A stretch of DNA of 64,000 nt, from the NCBI GenBank assembly GCA_002633085.1, contig NSIV01000004.1, positions 1-64,000 of the forward strand, written 5' to 3'. Position 1 is the first letter of the stretch, and each line of letters begins with the position of its first letter. The position numbers were made by a program, and so were the translations under genes. Shown piece after piece: positions 35,511 through 44,746 of this stretch. The notes under the pieces are model-generated. The model was not told the DNA's origin. It was given only the letters and a program-made list of their open reading frames with translations, and ran no database searches. This DNA comes from Curvibacter sp. PD_MW3. Its GTDB lineage: Bacteria; Pseudomonadota; Gammaproteobacteria; Burkholderiales; Burkholderiaceae_C.

Positions 35511-37580
35511 ATGCCTGACACCGCCACCTCATCCACTCTGGTGCGGGGCGCCTGCCCGCACGACTGCCCTGACACGTGCGCCCTGCTGACGCAGGTGGAG
35601 AACGGTGTGGCCATCAAGGTGTCCGGCAACCCGGCACACACGCACACCGACGGCGTGCTGTGCGCCAAGGTCTCGAAGTACACCGAGCGCACCTACCATC
35701 CGGAACGCGTGCTGCACCCGCTACGCCGCACCGGACCCAAGGGCAGCGGCCAGTTCGAACGCATCACGTGGGACGAGGCGCTGCGCGAGATCGCCACCCG
35801 GCTGGGCGGCATCGCGCAGCGCAACCCGCAAGCCATCCTGCCTTACAGCTATGCCGGCACCATGGGGCTGGTGCAGGGCGAAGCGATGGCGGCGCGCTTC
35901 TTCCATCAGCTGGGCGCCTCGTTGCTGGACCGAACCATCTGCGCCTCCGCCGGTGGCGCGGGCCTGACGCACACACTGGGCGGCAAGCTCGGCATGCGGG
36001 TGCAGTTCTTCGCCGAGGCGAAGCTGATCCTGATCTGGGGCAGCAATTCGATCGGCAGCAACCTGCACTTCTGGCGCCTGGCGCAGGAGGCCAAGCGGCG
36101 CGGCGCCAAGCTGGTCTGCATCGACCCGCGCCGCAGCGAAACCGCCGAGAAGTGCCATGTGCACCTGGCGTTGCGCCCCGGCACCGACGCCGCCCTGGCG
36201 CTAGCCCTCATGCATGAGCTGATCCAGCACGACTGGCTGGACCACGATTACATCGAACGCCACACCCTGGGCTGGCCGGCACTGCGCGAGCGCGCGCTGC
36301 AATGGAGCCCGGAACGCGCGGCCGAGGTCTGCGGGCTGGAGGCACAGCAGATCCGCGACCTGGCACACGACTACGGCCAGTGCCTCGTGCGCGGCGAGCC
36401 GGCCGCCATCCGCCTGAACTACGGCATGCAGCGCGTGCACGGCGGCGGCAATGCGGCGCGTGCCGTGGCCTGCCTGCCGGCGCTCATCGGCGCCTGGCGC
36501 CACCGGGCCGGTGGCGTGCTGCTGAGCAGCTCGGGCGCTTACCCGACGCGGCGCGAAGCGCTGCAGCGCCCCGACCTGCTGGGCAACCGTCGTCCGCGGG
36601 TTCTCAACATGAGCACCATCGGTGACATCCTGCTGCACCAGGGCGATGCCTCCTGGGGGCCGAAGGTGGAGGCGCTGGTGGTCTACAACAGCAACCCGGT
36701 GGCGGTGGCGCCCGAATCCGGTGCGGTGGTGCGTGGTTTTGCGCGCGAGGACCTGTTCACCGTAGTGCTGGAGCATTTCCTGACCGACACCGCCGACCAT
36801 GCCGACATCGTGCTGCCCGCCACCACGCAGCTGGAGCACTGGGACATTCACACGGCCTACGGCCACACCGACGTGCTGCTGAACCGGCCGGCCATCGCCC
36901 CCCTGGGCGAGACGCGCAGCAACACGCAGATCTTCCGCGACCTGGCGCGGGCCATGGGCTTCGACGACCCTTGTTTTGCCGACAGCGACGAGACGCTGTG
37001 CCGCACCGCCTTCGACGGCCTGATCGATTTCGACGTGCTGCTGCGCGACGGTTTTGCCAGCCTGCCGCTGCCCGACGCCCCCTTCGCCCAGGGCGGCTTT
37101 GCCACGCCGTCCGGCCGCTGCGAGTTCTTCAGCGAAGCGCTGCAACGCAGCTGGGGCGACGGCCTGCCCGACCATGTACCCAACCACGAGCCGGCCGGCA
37201 GCGATGCGCGCTACCCGCTGGCCATGATCTCGCCGCCGGCGCGCAACTTCCTCAACTCGACCTTCGTCAACGTGAAGAGCCTGCGCGACATCGAGGCCGA
37301 ACCGGTGCTGGAGATGCACCCGACCGATGCCGCCGCGCGCGGCCTGCGCGACGGGCAGGCGGTGCGCGTATTCAACGACCGCGGCAGCTACCACTGCGTG
37401 CTGCGCCTCAACGGCCGCGCGCGCACAGGCGTGGTCAACGGCCTGGGCATCTGGTGGCGCAAGCTGGGCCTGAACGGCACCAACGTCAACGAACTGACCA
37501 GCCAGAAGCTGACCGACCTCGGCGGCGGCCCAGTGTTCTACGACTGTCTGGTTGAGGTGAGCGAAGTAAGCGCCGCCTGA
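35511..37580 (+). CDS. Molybdopterin-dependent oxidoreductase with N-terminal [4Fe-4S] cluster
   Basis: 689 residues. N-terminal cluster ligands in RGACPHDCPDTC, with the fourth Cys in GVLCAKV about 30 residues later. Mo-bis-MGD fold: SYAGTMGLVQGEAMAARFFH, LIWGSNSIGSNLHFWRLAQE, CIDPRRSETAEKC, LPATTQLEHWDIHTAYGHTD. The C-terminal cap domain has NDRGSYHCVLRLN and NVNELTSQKLTDLGGGPVFYD. No TAT signal, so cytoplasmic. The family (BisC/YyaE-like) includes sulfoxide and formate-type enzymes; substrate is unknown. It lies 15 bp downstream of cca. Confidence 0.85.
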   Translation: MPDTATSSTLVRGACPHDCPDTCALLTQVENGVAIKVSGNPAHTHTDGVLCAKVSKYTERTYHPERVLHPLRRTGPKGSGQFERITWDEALREIATRLGGIAQRNPQAILPYSYAGTMGLVQGEAMAARFFHQLGASLLDRTICASAGGAGLTHTLGGKLGMRVQFFAEAKLILIWGSNSIGSNLHFWRLAQEAKRRGAKLVCIDPRRSETAEKCHVHLALRPGTDAALALALMHELIQHDWLDHDYIERHTLGWPALRERALQWSPERAAEVCGLEAQQIRDLAHDYGQCLVRGEPAAIRLNYGMQRVHGGGNAARAVACLPALIGAWRHRAGGVLLSSSGAYPTRREALQRPDLLGNRRPRVLNMSTIGDILLHQGDASWGPKVEALVVYNSNPVAVAPESGAVVRGFAREDLFTVVLEHFLTDTADHADIVLPATTQLEHWDIHTAYGHTDVLLNRPAIAPLGETRSNTQIFRDLARAMGFDDPCFADSDETLCRTAFDGLIDFDVLLRDGFASLPLPDAPFAQGGFATPSGRCEFFSEALQRSWGDGLPDHVPNHEPAGSDARYPLAMISPPARNFLNSTFVNVKSLRDIEAEPVLEMHPTDAAARGLRDGQAVRVFNDRGSYHCVLRLNGRARTGVVNGLGIWWRKLGLNGTNVNELTSQKLTDLGGGPVFYDCLVEVSEVSAA

Positions 37581-37739
37581 CTTCAATCGCCGTCAGTCTT
37601 CCGGGCACACCAGAAAGGCTTGACACATGACAGCCTGAGATCGTGCGTAGTCCGGCTTTCCTTGATGCAAATCAGGTTTCGAGAGGACGGCCTTCGGCAG
37701 AATTCCCCCTACTTCAAGTAGTCCTATTGGGAGAGCCGT

Positions 37740-39353
37740 GTGCGGTCAAGTGTGAAACTGAAAATTTGGACCCAGTTGCTGGCCACCATCGGCGTGGCGC
37801 TGCTGGTCGTCTGGTCGGGTGTGATCGTCTGGCAAAGTTATGTGTCGCGCCAGGCCGCCTTGGCCCAGGCCCAGGACTTCTCCCTCAGCATGCACGACGC
37901 CACCATGGCCGGCCTGACCGGCATGATGGTCACCGGCACGGTGGCGCAGCGCAACATCCTGCTCGACCAGATCAAGCAGCTGGGCACCATTCGCGACGTG
38001 CGCGTGCTGCGTGCCGAGGCGGTGAGCAAGATCTTCGGCCCCGGCAGCGGCAAGGACGATGCCCAGCCCGATGCGCGCGAAAACCAAGTGCTGCAAAACG
38101 GCAAGGAACAGATCTGGACCGAAAGCGACGACAAGGGCGAGTACATGCGCGCCATCCGCCCGGCCATCGCCAGCAAGAACTACCTCGGCAAGGACTGCAC
38201 GGTGTGCCACCAGGTGCCCGAAGGCACGGTGCTGGGCGCAGTGAGCATGAAGGTCTCGCTCGACCACGTGAACCAGGGCCTGGTGGAACAGCGCTACAAG
38301 TCCATCTTGGCGGCCATCCTCACCAGCATTCCGGTGCTGCTGCTGATCTACCCCTTCATCCGCCGCGTCGTCACGGCCCCGCTGGCCGGCGGCGTGACGG
38401 CCGCACGCGCCATTGCCACCGGCGACCTGACGCAGAAGATCGAGGTCACCTCCGGCAACGAGGTGGGCGACCTGCAGCAGTCGCTGTGCGACATGAACGA
38501 CAGCCTGATCCGCATCGTCGGCCAGGTGCGCTCGGTTACCGACGAGATCTACACCGCCTCGAACGAAATCTCGCAACGCAATGCCGACCTGGCCGGCCGC
38601 ACCGAGGAGCAGGTGGGCACGCTGGAGCGCACCGCCCAGTCCATGCACCAGTTCACCGCCATGGTCAACCGCAATGCCGAAGACGCGCAGCGCGCCAACC
38701 GGCTGGTGCTTGACGCCTCCGAGGTGGCCACCCGCGGCGGCGGCGTGGTGTCACAGGTGGTGAAGACCATGGAGTCGATCGACAGTTCCTCCAAGCGCAT
38801 CGTGGACATCATTGGCGTCATCGACGGCATCGCCTTCCAGACCAACATCCTGGCGCTGAACGCGGCGGTGGAAGCCGCGCGCGCCGGTGAGCAGGGCCGC
38901 GGTTTTGCCGTCGTGGCAGCCGAGGTGCGCAGCCTGGCCCAGCGCTCGGCCGAAGCGGCCAAGGAAATCAAGACACTGATCGACGATTCGGCCGCGCGCG
39001 TGCAGACCGGCAGCGCCCTGGTGCACCAGGCCGGCGCCACGATGAAGGAAATCGTGGAGAGCATCCAGCACGTGACACAGATCATGAGCGGCATTGCCAC
39101 CGCGAGCGCCGAGCAGATCTCGGGCATCGCGCGTGTCAACCAGGACATCGACGGCATGAACAGCGCCACGCAGCAGAACGCAACCATGGTGGAACAAGCG
39201 GCCTTCAATGCCCGTTCGCTGCAGGAGCAGGCCGGCCACCTGGAGCAGGTGGTGCGCACCTTCAAGCTCGAGGTGGCGGCCGCGACTGCGGTCGCCGACG
39301 AGGCCCTGCCGACCGGCAGCGCGCCGCAGTTGCCCTACGACACCCGTCGCTGA
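37740..39353 (+). CDS. Methyl-accepting chemotaxis protein with periplasmic CXXCH haem-binding site
   Basis: 537 residues from a GTG start with GGGAG six bases upstream. Helix 1 (about 9-32, LLATIGVALLVVWSGVIVWQ), a periplasmic domain of ~155 residues, helix 2 (ILAAILTSIPVLLLIYPFIR), HAMP, and signalling tip [20 protein letters not shown]. In the periplasmic part lies GKDCTVCHQVPEGTVLGAV: CTVCH at residues 153-157 is a c-type haem attachment motif. Known: periplasmic haem-c chemoreceptors in Geobacter and Desulfovibrio sense redox or gases. This one probably does likewise. Confidence 0.88.
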   Translation: MRSSVKLKIWTQLLATIGVALLVVWSGVIVWQSYVSRQAALAQAQDFSLSMHDATMAGLTGMMVTGTVAQRNILLDQIKQLGTIRDVRVLRAEAVSKIFGPGSGKDDAQPDARENQVLQNGKEQIWTESDDKGEYMRAIRPAIASKNYLGKDCTVCHQVPEGTVLGAVSMKVSLDHVNQGLVEQRYKSILAAILTSIPVLLLIYPFIRRVVTAPLAGGVTAARAIATGDLTQKIEVTSGNEVGDLQQSLCDMNDSLIRIVGQVRSVTDEIYTASNEISQRNADLAGRTEEQVGTLERTAQSMHQFTAMVNRNAEDAQRANRLVLDASEVATRGGGVVSQVVKTMESIDSSSKRIVDIIGVIDGIAFQTNILALNAAVEAARAGEQGRGFAVVAAEVRSLAQRSAEAAKEIKTLIDDSAARVQTGSALVHQAGATMKEIVESIQHVTQIMSGIATASAEQISGIARVNQDIDGMNSATQQNATMVEQAAFNARSLQEQAGHLEQVVRTFKLEVAAATAVADEALPTGSAPQLPYDTRR

Positions 39354-39363
39354 ACCGCCCGGC

Positions 39364-39804
39364 TCAGCGCAGCTGGCTGCGCACCCAGGCGGCGATCTGC
39401 GCCGGTGAGGTCATGGCGCCCGGCTGGCGCGCCACCTCGCGCCCGCCCACGAACAACGCCAGCGTCGGAATGCTGCGGATGTTGAAACGGGCCGCCAGGT
39501 TCTGCGCCGCTTCGGTATTCACCTTGGCCACGCGCACCTGGGGTTCGAGCTGGCCGGCCGCCTGCTCGTAGGCCGGCGCCATCATGCGGCACGGCCCGCA
39601 CCAGGGCGCCCAGAAGTCCACCAACACGGGAATCTCGTTACGACTGATGTGACGCTCAAACGAGGCTTCATCCAGTTCCAGCGGATGCGCCGTGAACAAC
39701 GGCTGGTGGCACTTGCCGCAATCGGGCGCATGCCCCAAGTCGGCCACCTGGACCCGGTTGGTGGTGTGGCAGTGCGGACAGACGATGTGGCGCGTATCGC
39801 TCAT
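39364..39804 (-). CDS. trxC: Thioredoxin 2 (zinc-containing), TrxC
   Basis: 146 residues. N-terminal zinc module with two CxxC pairs (IVCPHCHTTNR and PDCGKCHQPLF), then the thioredoxin fold with active site FWAPWCGPCRMM and cis-Pro in IRSIPTLALF. TrxC reduces protein disulfides in the cytoplasm and is often induced by oxidative stress. It converges on the haem chemoreceptor gene with a 10-bp gap. Confidence 0.95.
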   Translation of the reverse strand: MSDTRHIVCPHCHTTNRVQVADLGHAPDCGKCHQPLFTAHPLELDEASFERHISRNEIPVLVDFWAPWCGPCRMMAPAYEQAAGQLEPQVRVAKVNTEAAQNLAARFNIRSIPTLALFVGGREVARQPGAMTSPAQIAAWVRSQLR

Positions 39805-39863
39805 GAGGAACCCCTTCTTCTCCTTCCCAGAATGGGGGCAGGGGTAGGCAGTTCAAGAGGTGG

Positions 39864-40058
39864 TCAGAGCACCTTGGCCACGCCGGCCGCCACCAGGCTC
39901 AGGATGATGGTGGTGGTCAGCGGCAGGTTGAACTCGCGGCCGAAGAGCGTGAAGTTCAGGTCGCCCGGCAGGCGGCCGAAGCCGATCTTCTTGAACCAGG
40001 GCGTGAAGGCGTTGATGATCAGCAACGCAATGAAGATGACGATGAGCCAGCGAAACAT
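39864..40058 (-). CDS. DUF2905 small membrane protein
   Basis: 64 residues with two membrane helices (FRWLIVIFIALLIINAF and LTTTIILSLVAAGVAKVL) joined by the DUF2905 core IGFGRLPGDLNF. Widespread in bacteria, function unknown. Starts 3 bp after the end of the MidA-like methyltransferase gene on the same strand, so co-transcribed with it. Confidence 0.87.
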   Translation of the reverse strand: MFRWLIVIFIALLIINAFTPWFKKIGFGRLPGDLNFTLFGREFNLPLTTTIILSLVAAGVAKVL

Positions 40059-40061
40059 GGT

Positions 40062-41159
40062 TCAGAGTGTATGGGTACGGTCACCCGCGGAGAAACCCAG
40101 CGCGGCCCAAGGCTCACCGGCCGTTAAACCGATGACCTTGAACAGCTCGCCCATTTCGTGCTCCATGATGAGCTTGCTGGCCTGGGCGCGTGCGGCCAGG
40201 TCGCTCTGCTCCATCAACTGCGCCAGGCCGCAGTTCAGCAGGAAGCGCGCCTGCGAGCTGTAGCCCAGCACCTCCAGCCCCGCTTCCTGCGCCGCCAACG
40301 CCACGCCGGTGAAGTTGACGTGGGCGGTGATGTCCTTCAGCCCCACGTCACACAAGGGGTCGGCATCCGCCTGGTGAGCGCGGTGGCACATCACGGTGCC
40401 CATGTGGCGCTGCAGGTGGTAGTACTCGCGCTCGGGAAAGCCGTAGTCGAGAAAGAAGGCCGCCCCCTGTTGCAGCTTGTCGGCCAGCGTGCGCACAAAA
40501 GCCTCGGCCTGCGGATGGATCTCGGTCAGGTAGTCGTGCGCGCCCTCCACCTCGATCGACGGGCGCAGCGCAGTGGCGCGGTCCTGCCAGACGAAAGCCT
40601 GCGTTGCGGCATCGACCGTCACGCCACGCTCATGCCAGACACCGCCCAGGCGGGCCAGCAGCTTGACCGGCATAGCGTCCAACACCTCGTTGCCGACCAC
40701 CACGCCCTGCATGGCCGCCGGCAACTCGCTGGCCCAGCGCACCTTGTCGCCGAACTTCTGCAGCGTTTGCTGCTGGCGTGCGCGCAGGGCGCCCGAGAGG
40801 TCGACGATGGTGTAGCGCGTCACCTGCTCGCCCAAAGTGTCGAGCAGTTGCAGCGCCAGCGCGCCGGAGCCGGCGCCGAACTCCCACACTTCATGGGTCT
40901 GCGTCTGCTGCAGCGCCTGCCCGACCTGGGCCGCCAGCGCGCGGCCGAACAGCGGCGACAGCTCGGGCGCGGTCACAAAGTCGCTGCCGGAGCCGGGCAT
41001 GAGGCCCAATTTGCGCAAATCGTTGGCGTAATAACCCAGGCCCGGGGTGTACAGGGTCTGGGCCATGAAGTCATCAAACCCGAGCCAGCCGCCGGCCACC
41101 TGGATGGCTTGCGCAATGCGGGATGTCAGGGCGGTCGTTAAACTGTCGGGTGTTGTCAT
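40062..41159 (-). CDS. SAM-dependent methyltransferase of the NDUFAF7/MidA family
   Basis: 365 residues from ATG 41157-41159. Seen: FDDFMAQTLYTPGLGYY, DFVTAPELSPLFGRALAAQV, the SAM loop VWEFGAGSGALALQLLDTLG, and FFLDYGFPEREYYH. Eukaryotic members methylate an arginine of complex I subunit NDUFS2; bacterial function is not firmly known. It diverges from the FolM-like reductase gene with start codons 20 bp apart. Confidence 0.85.
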   Translation of the reverse strand: MTTPDSLTTALTSRIAQAIQVAGGWLGFDDFMAQTLYTPGLGYYANDLRKLGLMPGSGSDFVTAPELSPLFGRALAAQVGQALQQTQTHEVWEFGAGSGALALQLLDTLGEQVTRYTIVDLSGALRARQQQTLQKFGDKVRWASELPAAMQGVVVGNEVLDAMPVKLLARLGGVWHERGVTVDAATQAFVWQDRATALRPSIEVEGAHDYLTEIHPQAEAFVRTLADKLQQGAAFFLDYGFPEREYYHLQRHMGTVMCHRAHQADADPLCDVGLKDITAHVNFTGVALAAQEAGLEVLGYSSQARFLLNCGLAQLMEQSDLAARAQASKLIMEHEMGELFKVIGLTAGEPWAALGFSAGDRTHTL

Positions 41160-41179
41160 TACCCGCCAATTCTCCCTCA

Positions 41180-41974
41180 ATGCCTGCATCCTCTCCCACG
41201 CGCACGGTTCTCGTCACCGGCTCGGCCAAACGGCTGGGGCGCGAGATCGCGCTCGCCTTGGCTCGCGCCGGCTGGCAGGTGGCGGTGCATTACCGTGGCT
41301 CGGCGGATGATGCTATGAAAACCGTAGCTGATTGCGCTGCATTCACGGCGTCTGCAGCCGCTTTTGATGCCGATCTGGCGGATGAGGCGGCGGTGCGTGC
41401 ACTGCTGCCGCGGGTGATTACCCACTTTGGCCAGGTCGATGCCGTGGTCAACAGCGCGGCGATTTTCGAGCACGACAGCGCGAAAAGTTTCAGCTTTGCC
41501 GCCATGGAACGGCACCTGCGCTGCAACACCGGCGCGGCCATCATCCTGGCGCAGGCACTGCATGCCCACGTGAGCGAGCGTACCGGTCGGGGCGGCAACG
41601 GGAACGACGCCGGACGTGGTGTCGTGGTCAACCTGCTGGACCAGAAGCTGTGGAACCAGAATCCGGACTTCATCAGCTACACCCTGTCCAAGGCTGCGCT
41701 GGAAGCCGCCAACACCATGCTGGCCCAGGCGCTGGCCCCCAGGGTGCGGGTGGTAGGCGTGGCGCCGGGCCTGACGCTGACCAGCGAATTCCTGACGCCA
41801 GAGAAGTTCGAGGCACTGCACAAGCTGTCGCCCCTGGGCCGCTCGTCCACCGCGGACGACGTGGCGGCAACGGTGAAGTTCGCGTTGGAGAATTCGTCCA
41901 TCACCGGCACCACGCTGCTGGTGGATGGCGGCCAGCACCTGATGCGCTTCGAGCGTGATTTTTCGATGATGTGA
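41180..41974 (+). CDS. Pteridine-reductase-like SDR, probable dihydromonapterin reductase (FolM-like)
   Basis: 264 residues from ATG 41180. The nucleotide loop is VLVTGSAKRLGREIALALAR, with the TGxxxRxG form of pteridine reductases instead of TGxxxGxG, which favours NADPH. Active site YTLSK near residue 171, preceded by LLDQKLWNQNPDF typical of FolM/PTR1. The next gene, 7 bp on, is folB, which supports a pterin role. Residues ~45-64 are encoded by repeat copy B. FolM call is an inference from motif plus neighbour. Confidence 0.8.
   Translation: MPASSPTRTVLVTGSAKRLGREIALALARAGWQVAVHYRGSADDAMKTVADCAAFTASAAAFDADLADEAAVRALLPRVITHFGQVDAVVNSAAIFEHDSAKSFSFAAMERHLRCNTGAAIILAQALHAHVSERTGRGGNGNDAGRGVVVNLLDQKLWNQNPDFISYTLSKAALEAANTMLAQALAPRVRVVGVAPGLTLTSEFLTPEKFEALHKLSPLGRSSTADDVAATVKFALENSSITGTTLLVDGGQHLMRFERDFSMM
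41312..41370 (+). repeat. Dispersed ~58-bp repeat, copy B (inside the FolM-like gene)
   Basis: The most diverged copy. GCTATGAAAA, GTAGCTG, TTGCGCTGCATT and CTTTTGATGC align with the other copies at equal spacing. It begins at codon 45 in phase GCT ATG, the same phase as copies A and C. It encodes AMKTVADCAAFTASAAAFDA, a region that varies in SDR proteins. Confidence 0.6.
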
Positions 41975-41981
41975 GGGCACG

Positions 41982-42353
41982 ATGTCCAATAACAAAAGTA
42001 CCCAGATCCTCACGCTCACCGGCTTGCGCTTCGATGCCAACCTGGGCATCCTCGACCATGAGAAAACCGCGCCTCAGCCGATCCAGGTGGACGCCGAGCT
42101 CAACCTCGGCCCGCAGGCGCTGCTGCCGCACGACGACGACATCAACCACGTGTTGGACTACCGCAAGGTGCGCCAGATCATCATCAACGAATGCACAGCC
42201 GAGCACGTGAACCTGCTGGAAAGCATGATCGGCAAGCTGGCCAACCGCCTGCTGCAGCTGCCCGGCGTGGTGGGCGTACGCGTGAAGATCGTCAAGCTGG
42301 AGATCTTCGACGACTGCGAAGTGGCGATCCGCGCCGAGACGGGAACCTGGTAA
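41982..42353 (+). CDS. folB: Dihydroneopterin aldolase
   Basis: 123 residues, the usual length. Seen: TLTGLRFDANLGILDHEK at the start, NHVLDYRKVRQII, NLLESMIGKLANRLL with the catalytic Glu, and VKIVKLEIFDDCEVA. It splits dihydroneopterin to 6-hydroxymethyl-dihydropterin and glycolaldehyde in folate synthesis. Follows the FolM-like gene by 7 bp. Confidence 0.92.
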   Translation: MSNNKSTQILTLTGLRFDANLGILDHEKTAPQPIQVDAELNLGPQALLPHDDDINHVLDYRKVRQIIINECTAEHVNLLESMIGKLANRLLQLPGVVGVRVKIVKLEIFDDCEVAIRAETGTW

Positions 42354-42354
42354 A

Positions 42355-42403
42355 CGGGGCTGGACCCCGATTCAGGGTGACCTCCGCTGCAGCGGGAACC
42401 CTG
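42355..42403. other. Hairpin-rich intergenic segment between folB and ttcA
   Basis: CGGGG/CCCCG (42355-42359 with 42365-42369) starts 2 bp past the folB stop. A larger nested hairpin follows: CAGGGT/ACCCTG (42373-42378 with 42398-42403) enclosing the perfect 12-bp palindrome CCGCTGCAGCGG (42384-42395). No T-run. It may be a termination or processing site, or a small REP-like element. Confidence 0.5.
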
Positions 42404-42453
42404 CCGTGAAATTGGGCTCTGACCCTCACTGATTGAGATGAATTGAGAAAACC

Positions 42454-43377
42454 ATGAGTGCAGTTTGGATTGAGAACGAACCGTCGGTCAGCGACACCAA
42501 GTCGCTGAAGATCGAGCGCGAGACGCACAAGCTCGAGAAGCGCCTGTGCCGCCAGGTCGGGCAGGCCATCGTCGACTACAACATGATCGAAGAGGGCGAC
42601 CGCGTCATGGTCTGCCTCTCAGGCGGCAAGGACAGCTACGGCATGCTCGACATCCTGATGAAGCTGAAGGCGCGTGCGCCGATCGACTTCACGCTGGTGG
42701 CCGTCAACCTCGACCAGAAGCAACCCGGTTTCCCCGACCACATCCTGCCCGAGTACCTGGCCAAGCTCGGCCTCCCCTTCCACATCGAGACGCAAGACAC
42801 CTACTCCATCGTCAAGGACAAGATCGCCGAAGGCAAGACCATGTGCAGCCTGTGCAGCCGGCTGCGCCGCGGCATCCTGTACCGTGTGGCACGCGAGCTG
42901 AAATGCAACAAGCTGGCGCTGGGCCACCACCGCGACGACATGCTGCAGACATTCTTCCTCAACATGTTCTTCGGCGGCAAGTTGAAGGGCATGCCACCAA
43001 AGCTCACCAGCGACAACGGCGAATTCATCGTCATCCGCCCGCTGGCCAATGTGGCCGAGAAGGACCTGATCCGCTGGGCCGAGCACCGCCAGTTCCCCAT
43101 CATTCCCTGCACCCTGTGCGGCAGCCAGGAAAACCTGCAGCGCAAGCAGATCGGCAACCTGCTGCGCGAGTGGGACAAGAAATTCCCCGGCCGGCTGGAG
43201 ACCATGTTCACCGCGCTGCAGAACGTCGTGCCCTCGCACCTGATGGACGCCAAGCTGCACGACTTCAAGAACCTCAAGGCCACTGGCGTGCCGGACGAAA
43301 ACGGCGACATCGTTTTCGATGAAGAGGAATTCCCCACCACGCCGGCCCTGCCGGGTGTGCAGGTGGTGTCCCTGTAA
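42454..43377 (+). CDS. ttcA: tRNA 2-thiocytidine biosynthesis protein TtcA
   Basis: 307 residues. PP-loop [16 protein letters not shown] near residue 53, first Cxx[12 protein letters not shown] near 131, [20 protein letters not shown], and third cysteine region [13 protein letters not shown]. TtcA activates C32 of certain tRNAs with ATP and thiolates it, using a [4Fe-4S] cluster held by these cysteines. A segment of about 100 bp with hairpins separates it from folB. Confidence 0.95.
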   Translation: MSAVWIENEPSVSDTKSLKIERETHKLEKRLCRQVGQAIVDYNMIEEGDRVMVCLSGGKDSYGMLDILMKLKARAPIDFTLVAVNLDQKQPGFPDHILPEYLAKLGLPFHIETQDTYSIVKDKIAEGKTMCSLCSRLRRGILYRVARELKCNKLALGHHRDDMLQTFFLNMFFGGKLKGMPPKLTSDNGEFIVIRPLANVAEKDLIRWAEHRQFPIIPCTLCGSQENLQRKQIGNLLREWDKKFPGRLETMFTALQNVVPSHLMDAKLHDFKNLKATGVPDENGDIVFDEEEFPTTPALPGVQVVSL

Positions 43378-43388
43378 GCGCCACGCCC

Positions 43389-43985
43389 ATGAAACGCCTG
43401 CTTGCCCTGTTCGCCCTGGCCCTGCTGCTGTCCGGCTGCGGCGGCATGCGGCTGGTGGACGCCCAGGTGCAGGCCACCGCCACCAACGCCACGATCGACA
43501 AAGGCGGGCGTTACCGCTTCGAGCGCCTGCCTTCGCAGGCCGACCAACCCCTGACCGCGCAGGTCGAGGCCATCACCCAGGTGGCACTGGCGCAGGTGGG
43601 CCTGGTGCGCAACGACAGCGCCGCACGCTACAGCGTGCTGCCCGGCGCACGCGTCCAGGCCTATACCGCCGACTACTGGGGCGACCCGTGGGGCCGCTCT
43701 CCGGGAGCTGGGCCCTACGGCCAGGTCATCATCGGCACCGGCAGCGCCGGTAGCATGGTCGGCTGGGGCATGCGCTTCCCGCCGCCCACCTACTACCGCT
43801 ACGAGATCAGCCTGTTGCTGCGCGACCTGCAAAGCGGCCAGGTGGTCTATGAAACACGCGCCACGCACAACGGCCCCTGGGCCGACAACGCCAACATCCT
43901 GCCCGCCCTGTTCGAGGCGGCGTTGAAAGACTTCCCCCACCCTCCGGCCGGCGTACGCCAGGTCAATATCGAAATTCCGCGCTGA
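43389..43985 (+). CDS. DUF4136-type lipoprotein
   Basis: 198 residues. Lipoprotein signal MKRLLALFALALLLSGCGGM with lipobox LSGC. The DUF4136-like body includes GGRYRFERLP, a Gly/Trp/Tyr-rich middle (YWGDPWGRSPGAGPYGQ), and the ending FEAALKDFPHPPAGVRQVNI. Probably anchored to the outer membrane; function unknown. It follows ttcA by 11 bp and precedes the phosphatase gene by 17 bp, so the three form one transcription unit. Confidence 0.82.
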   Translation: MKRLLALFALALLLSGCGGMRLVDAQVQATATNATIDKGGRYRFERLPSQADQPLTAQVEAITQVALAQVGLVRNDSAARYSVLPGARVQAYTADYWGDPWGRSPGAGPYGQVIIGTGSAGSMVGWGMRFPPPTYYRYEISLLLRDLQSGQVVYETRATHNGPWADNANILPALFEAALKDFPHPPAGVRQVNIEIPR

Positions 43986-44002
43986 GTCGCGGCAAATCAT
44001 TG

Positions 44003-44647
44003 ATGGACGCCACCCGCATTCTGGCCATTCGGCACGGTGAAACCGCCTGGAACGTCGACACCCGCATCCAGGGCCACCTCGACATCCCCCTCAACGAACG
44101 CGGCCGCTGGCAGGCCCAGCGGCTGGCCCGCGCGCTGGCAACACGCGACAGCCTGCAGGCCATCTACAGCAGCGACCTGTCGCGCGCCCATGAGACCGCG
44201 CGCGCCATTGCCGAGGCCACTGGCGCACCGCTGGCCACGCACGCCGGCCTGCGCGAACGCGGCTTCGGCCTCTTTGAAGGCAAGACCTACGTCGAGATCG
44301 AGCAGACCTGGCCGGAAGAGTCCGAGCGCTGGCGCAAACGCGACCCACACTGGACACCGCTGGGCGGCGGCGAATCGCTGGTGCAAGTGCGCGAGCGCAT
44401 CACGCGCACGCTGCACGAACTGGCCTCGCGCCATCCCGGTGAACAGATCGTGCTGGTGGCCCACGGCGGCGTGATGGACCAGCTCTACCGCGCCGCCACC
44501 GGGCAGGACCTGCAGGCGCCGCGCACCTGGCAGTTGACCAACACCGCCGTCAACCGCCTGTTGTGGACGCCGCAAGGCCTGTCCCTCGTCGGCTGGGCCG
44601 ACACCACCCACCTCGACGACGAATCGCTCGACGAAATCACCAGTTGA
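44003..44647 (+). CDS. Histidine phosphatase family protein (phosphoglycerate-mutase-like)
   Basis: 214 residues from ATG 44003 (the TTG before it is an alternative). Catalytic RHGETAWN with the phospho-accepting His near residue 10, GHLDIPLNERGRWQAQRLA, SDLSRAHETARAIAE, the acid Glu in LRERGFGLFEGKTY, and the second His in LVAHGGVMDQLYR. The type (CobC/GpmB/PhoE-like) does not define the substrate; a small phosphomonoesterase is most likely. Confidence 0.87.
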   Translation: MDATRILAIRHGETAWNVDTRIQGHLDIPLNERGRWQAQRLARALATRDSLQAIYSSDLSRAHETARAIAEATGAPLATHAGLRERGFGLFEGKTYVEIEQTWPEESERWRKRDPHWTPLGGGESLVQVRERITRTLHELASRHPGEQIVLVAHGGVMDQLYRAATGQDLQAPRTWQLTNTAVNRLLWTPQGLSLVGWADTTHLDDESLDEITS

Positions 44648-44746
44648 GCGGTACCCGAACCACCAAGGGCCACGCACACTGGCAGGCGCCACGCATTCGG
44701 GTTAGTGCGAGGGACGCACCGTGCCGACCCTGACGACAATCTGCCC

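Noticed and set aside
36201-37586. 461-codon minus-strand frame opposite the molybdopterin oxidoreductase gene
   Set aside because: Shadow of a clearly coding gene, without any domain or ribosome-binding site.
44706-44720. GTGCG-AGGGA-CGCAC hairpin before the YhhN-like gene as a regulatory element
   Set aside because: A 5-bp stem in GC-rich DNA is expected by chance and nothing around it supports a function.
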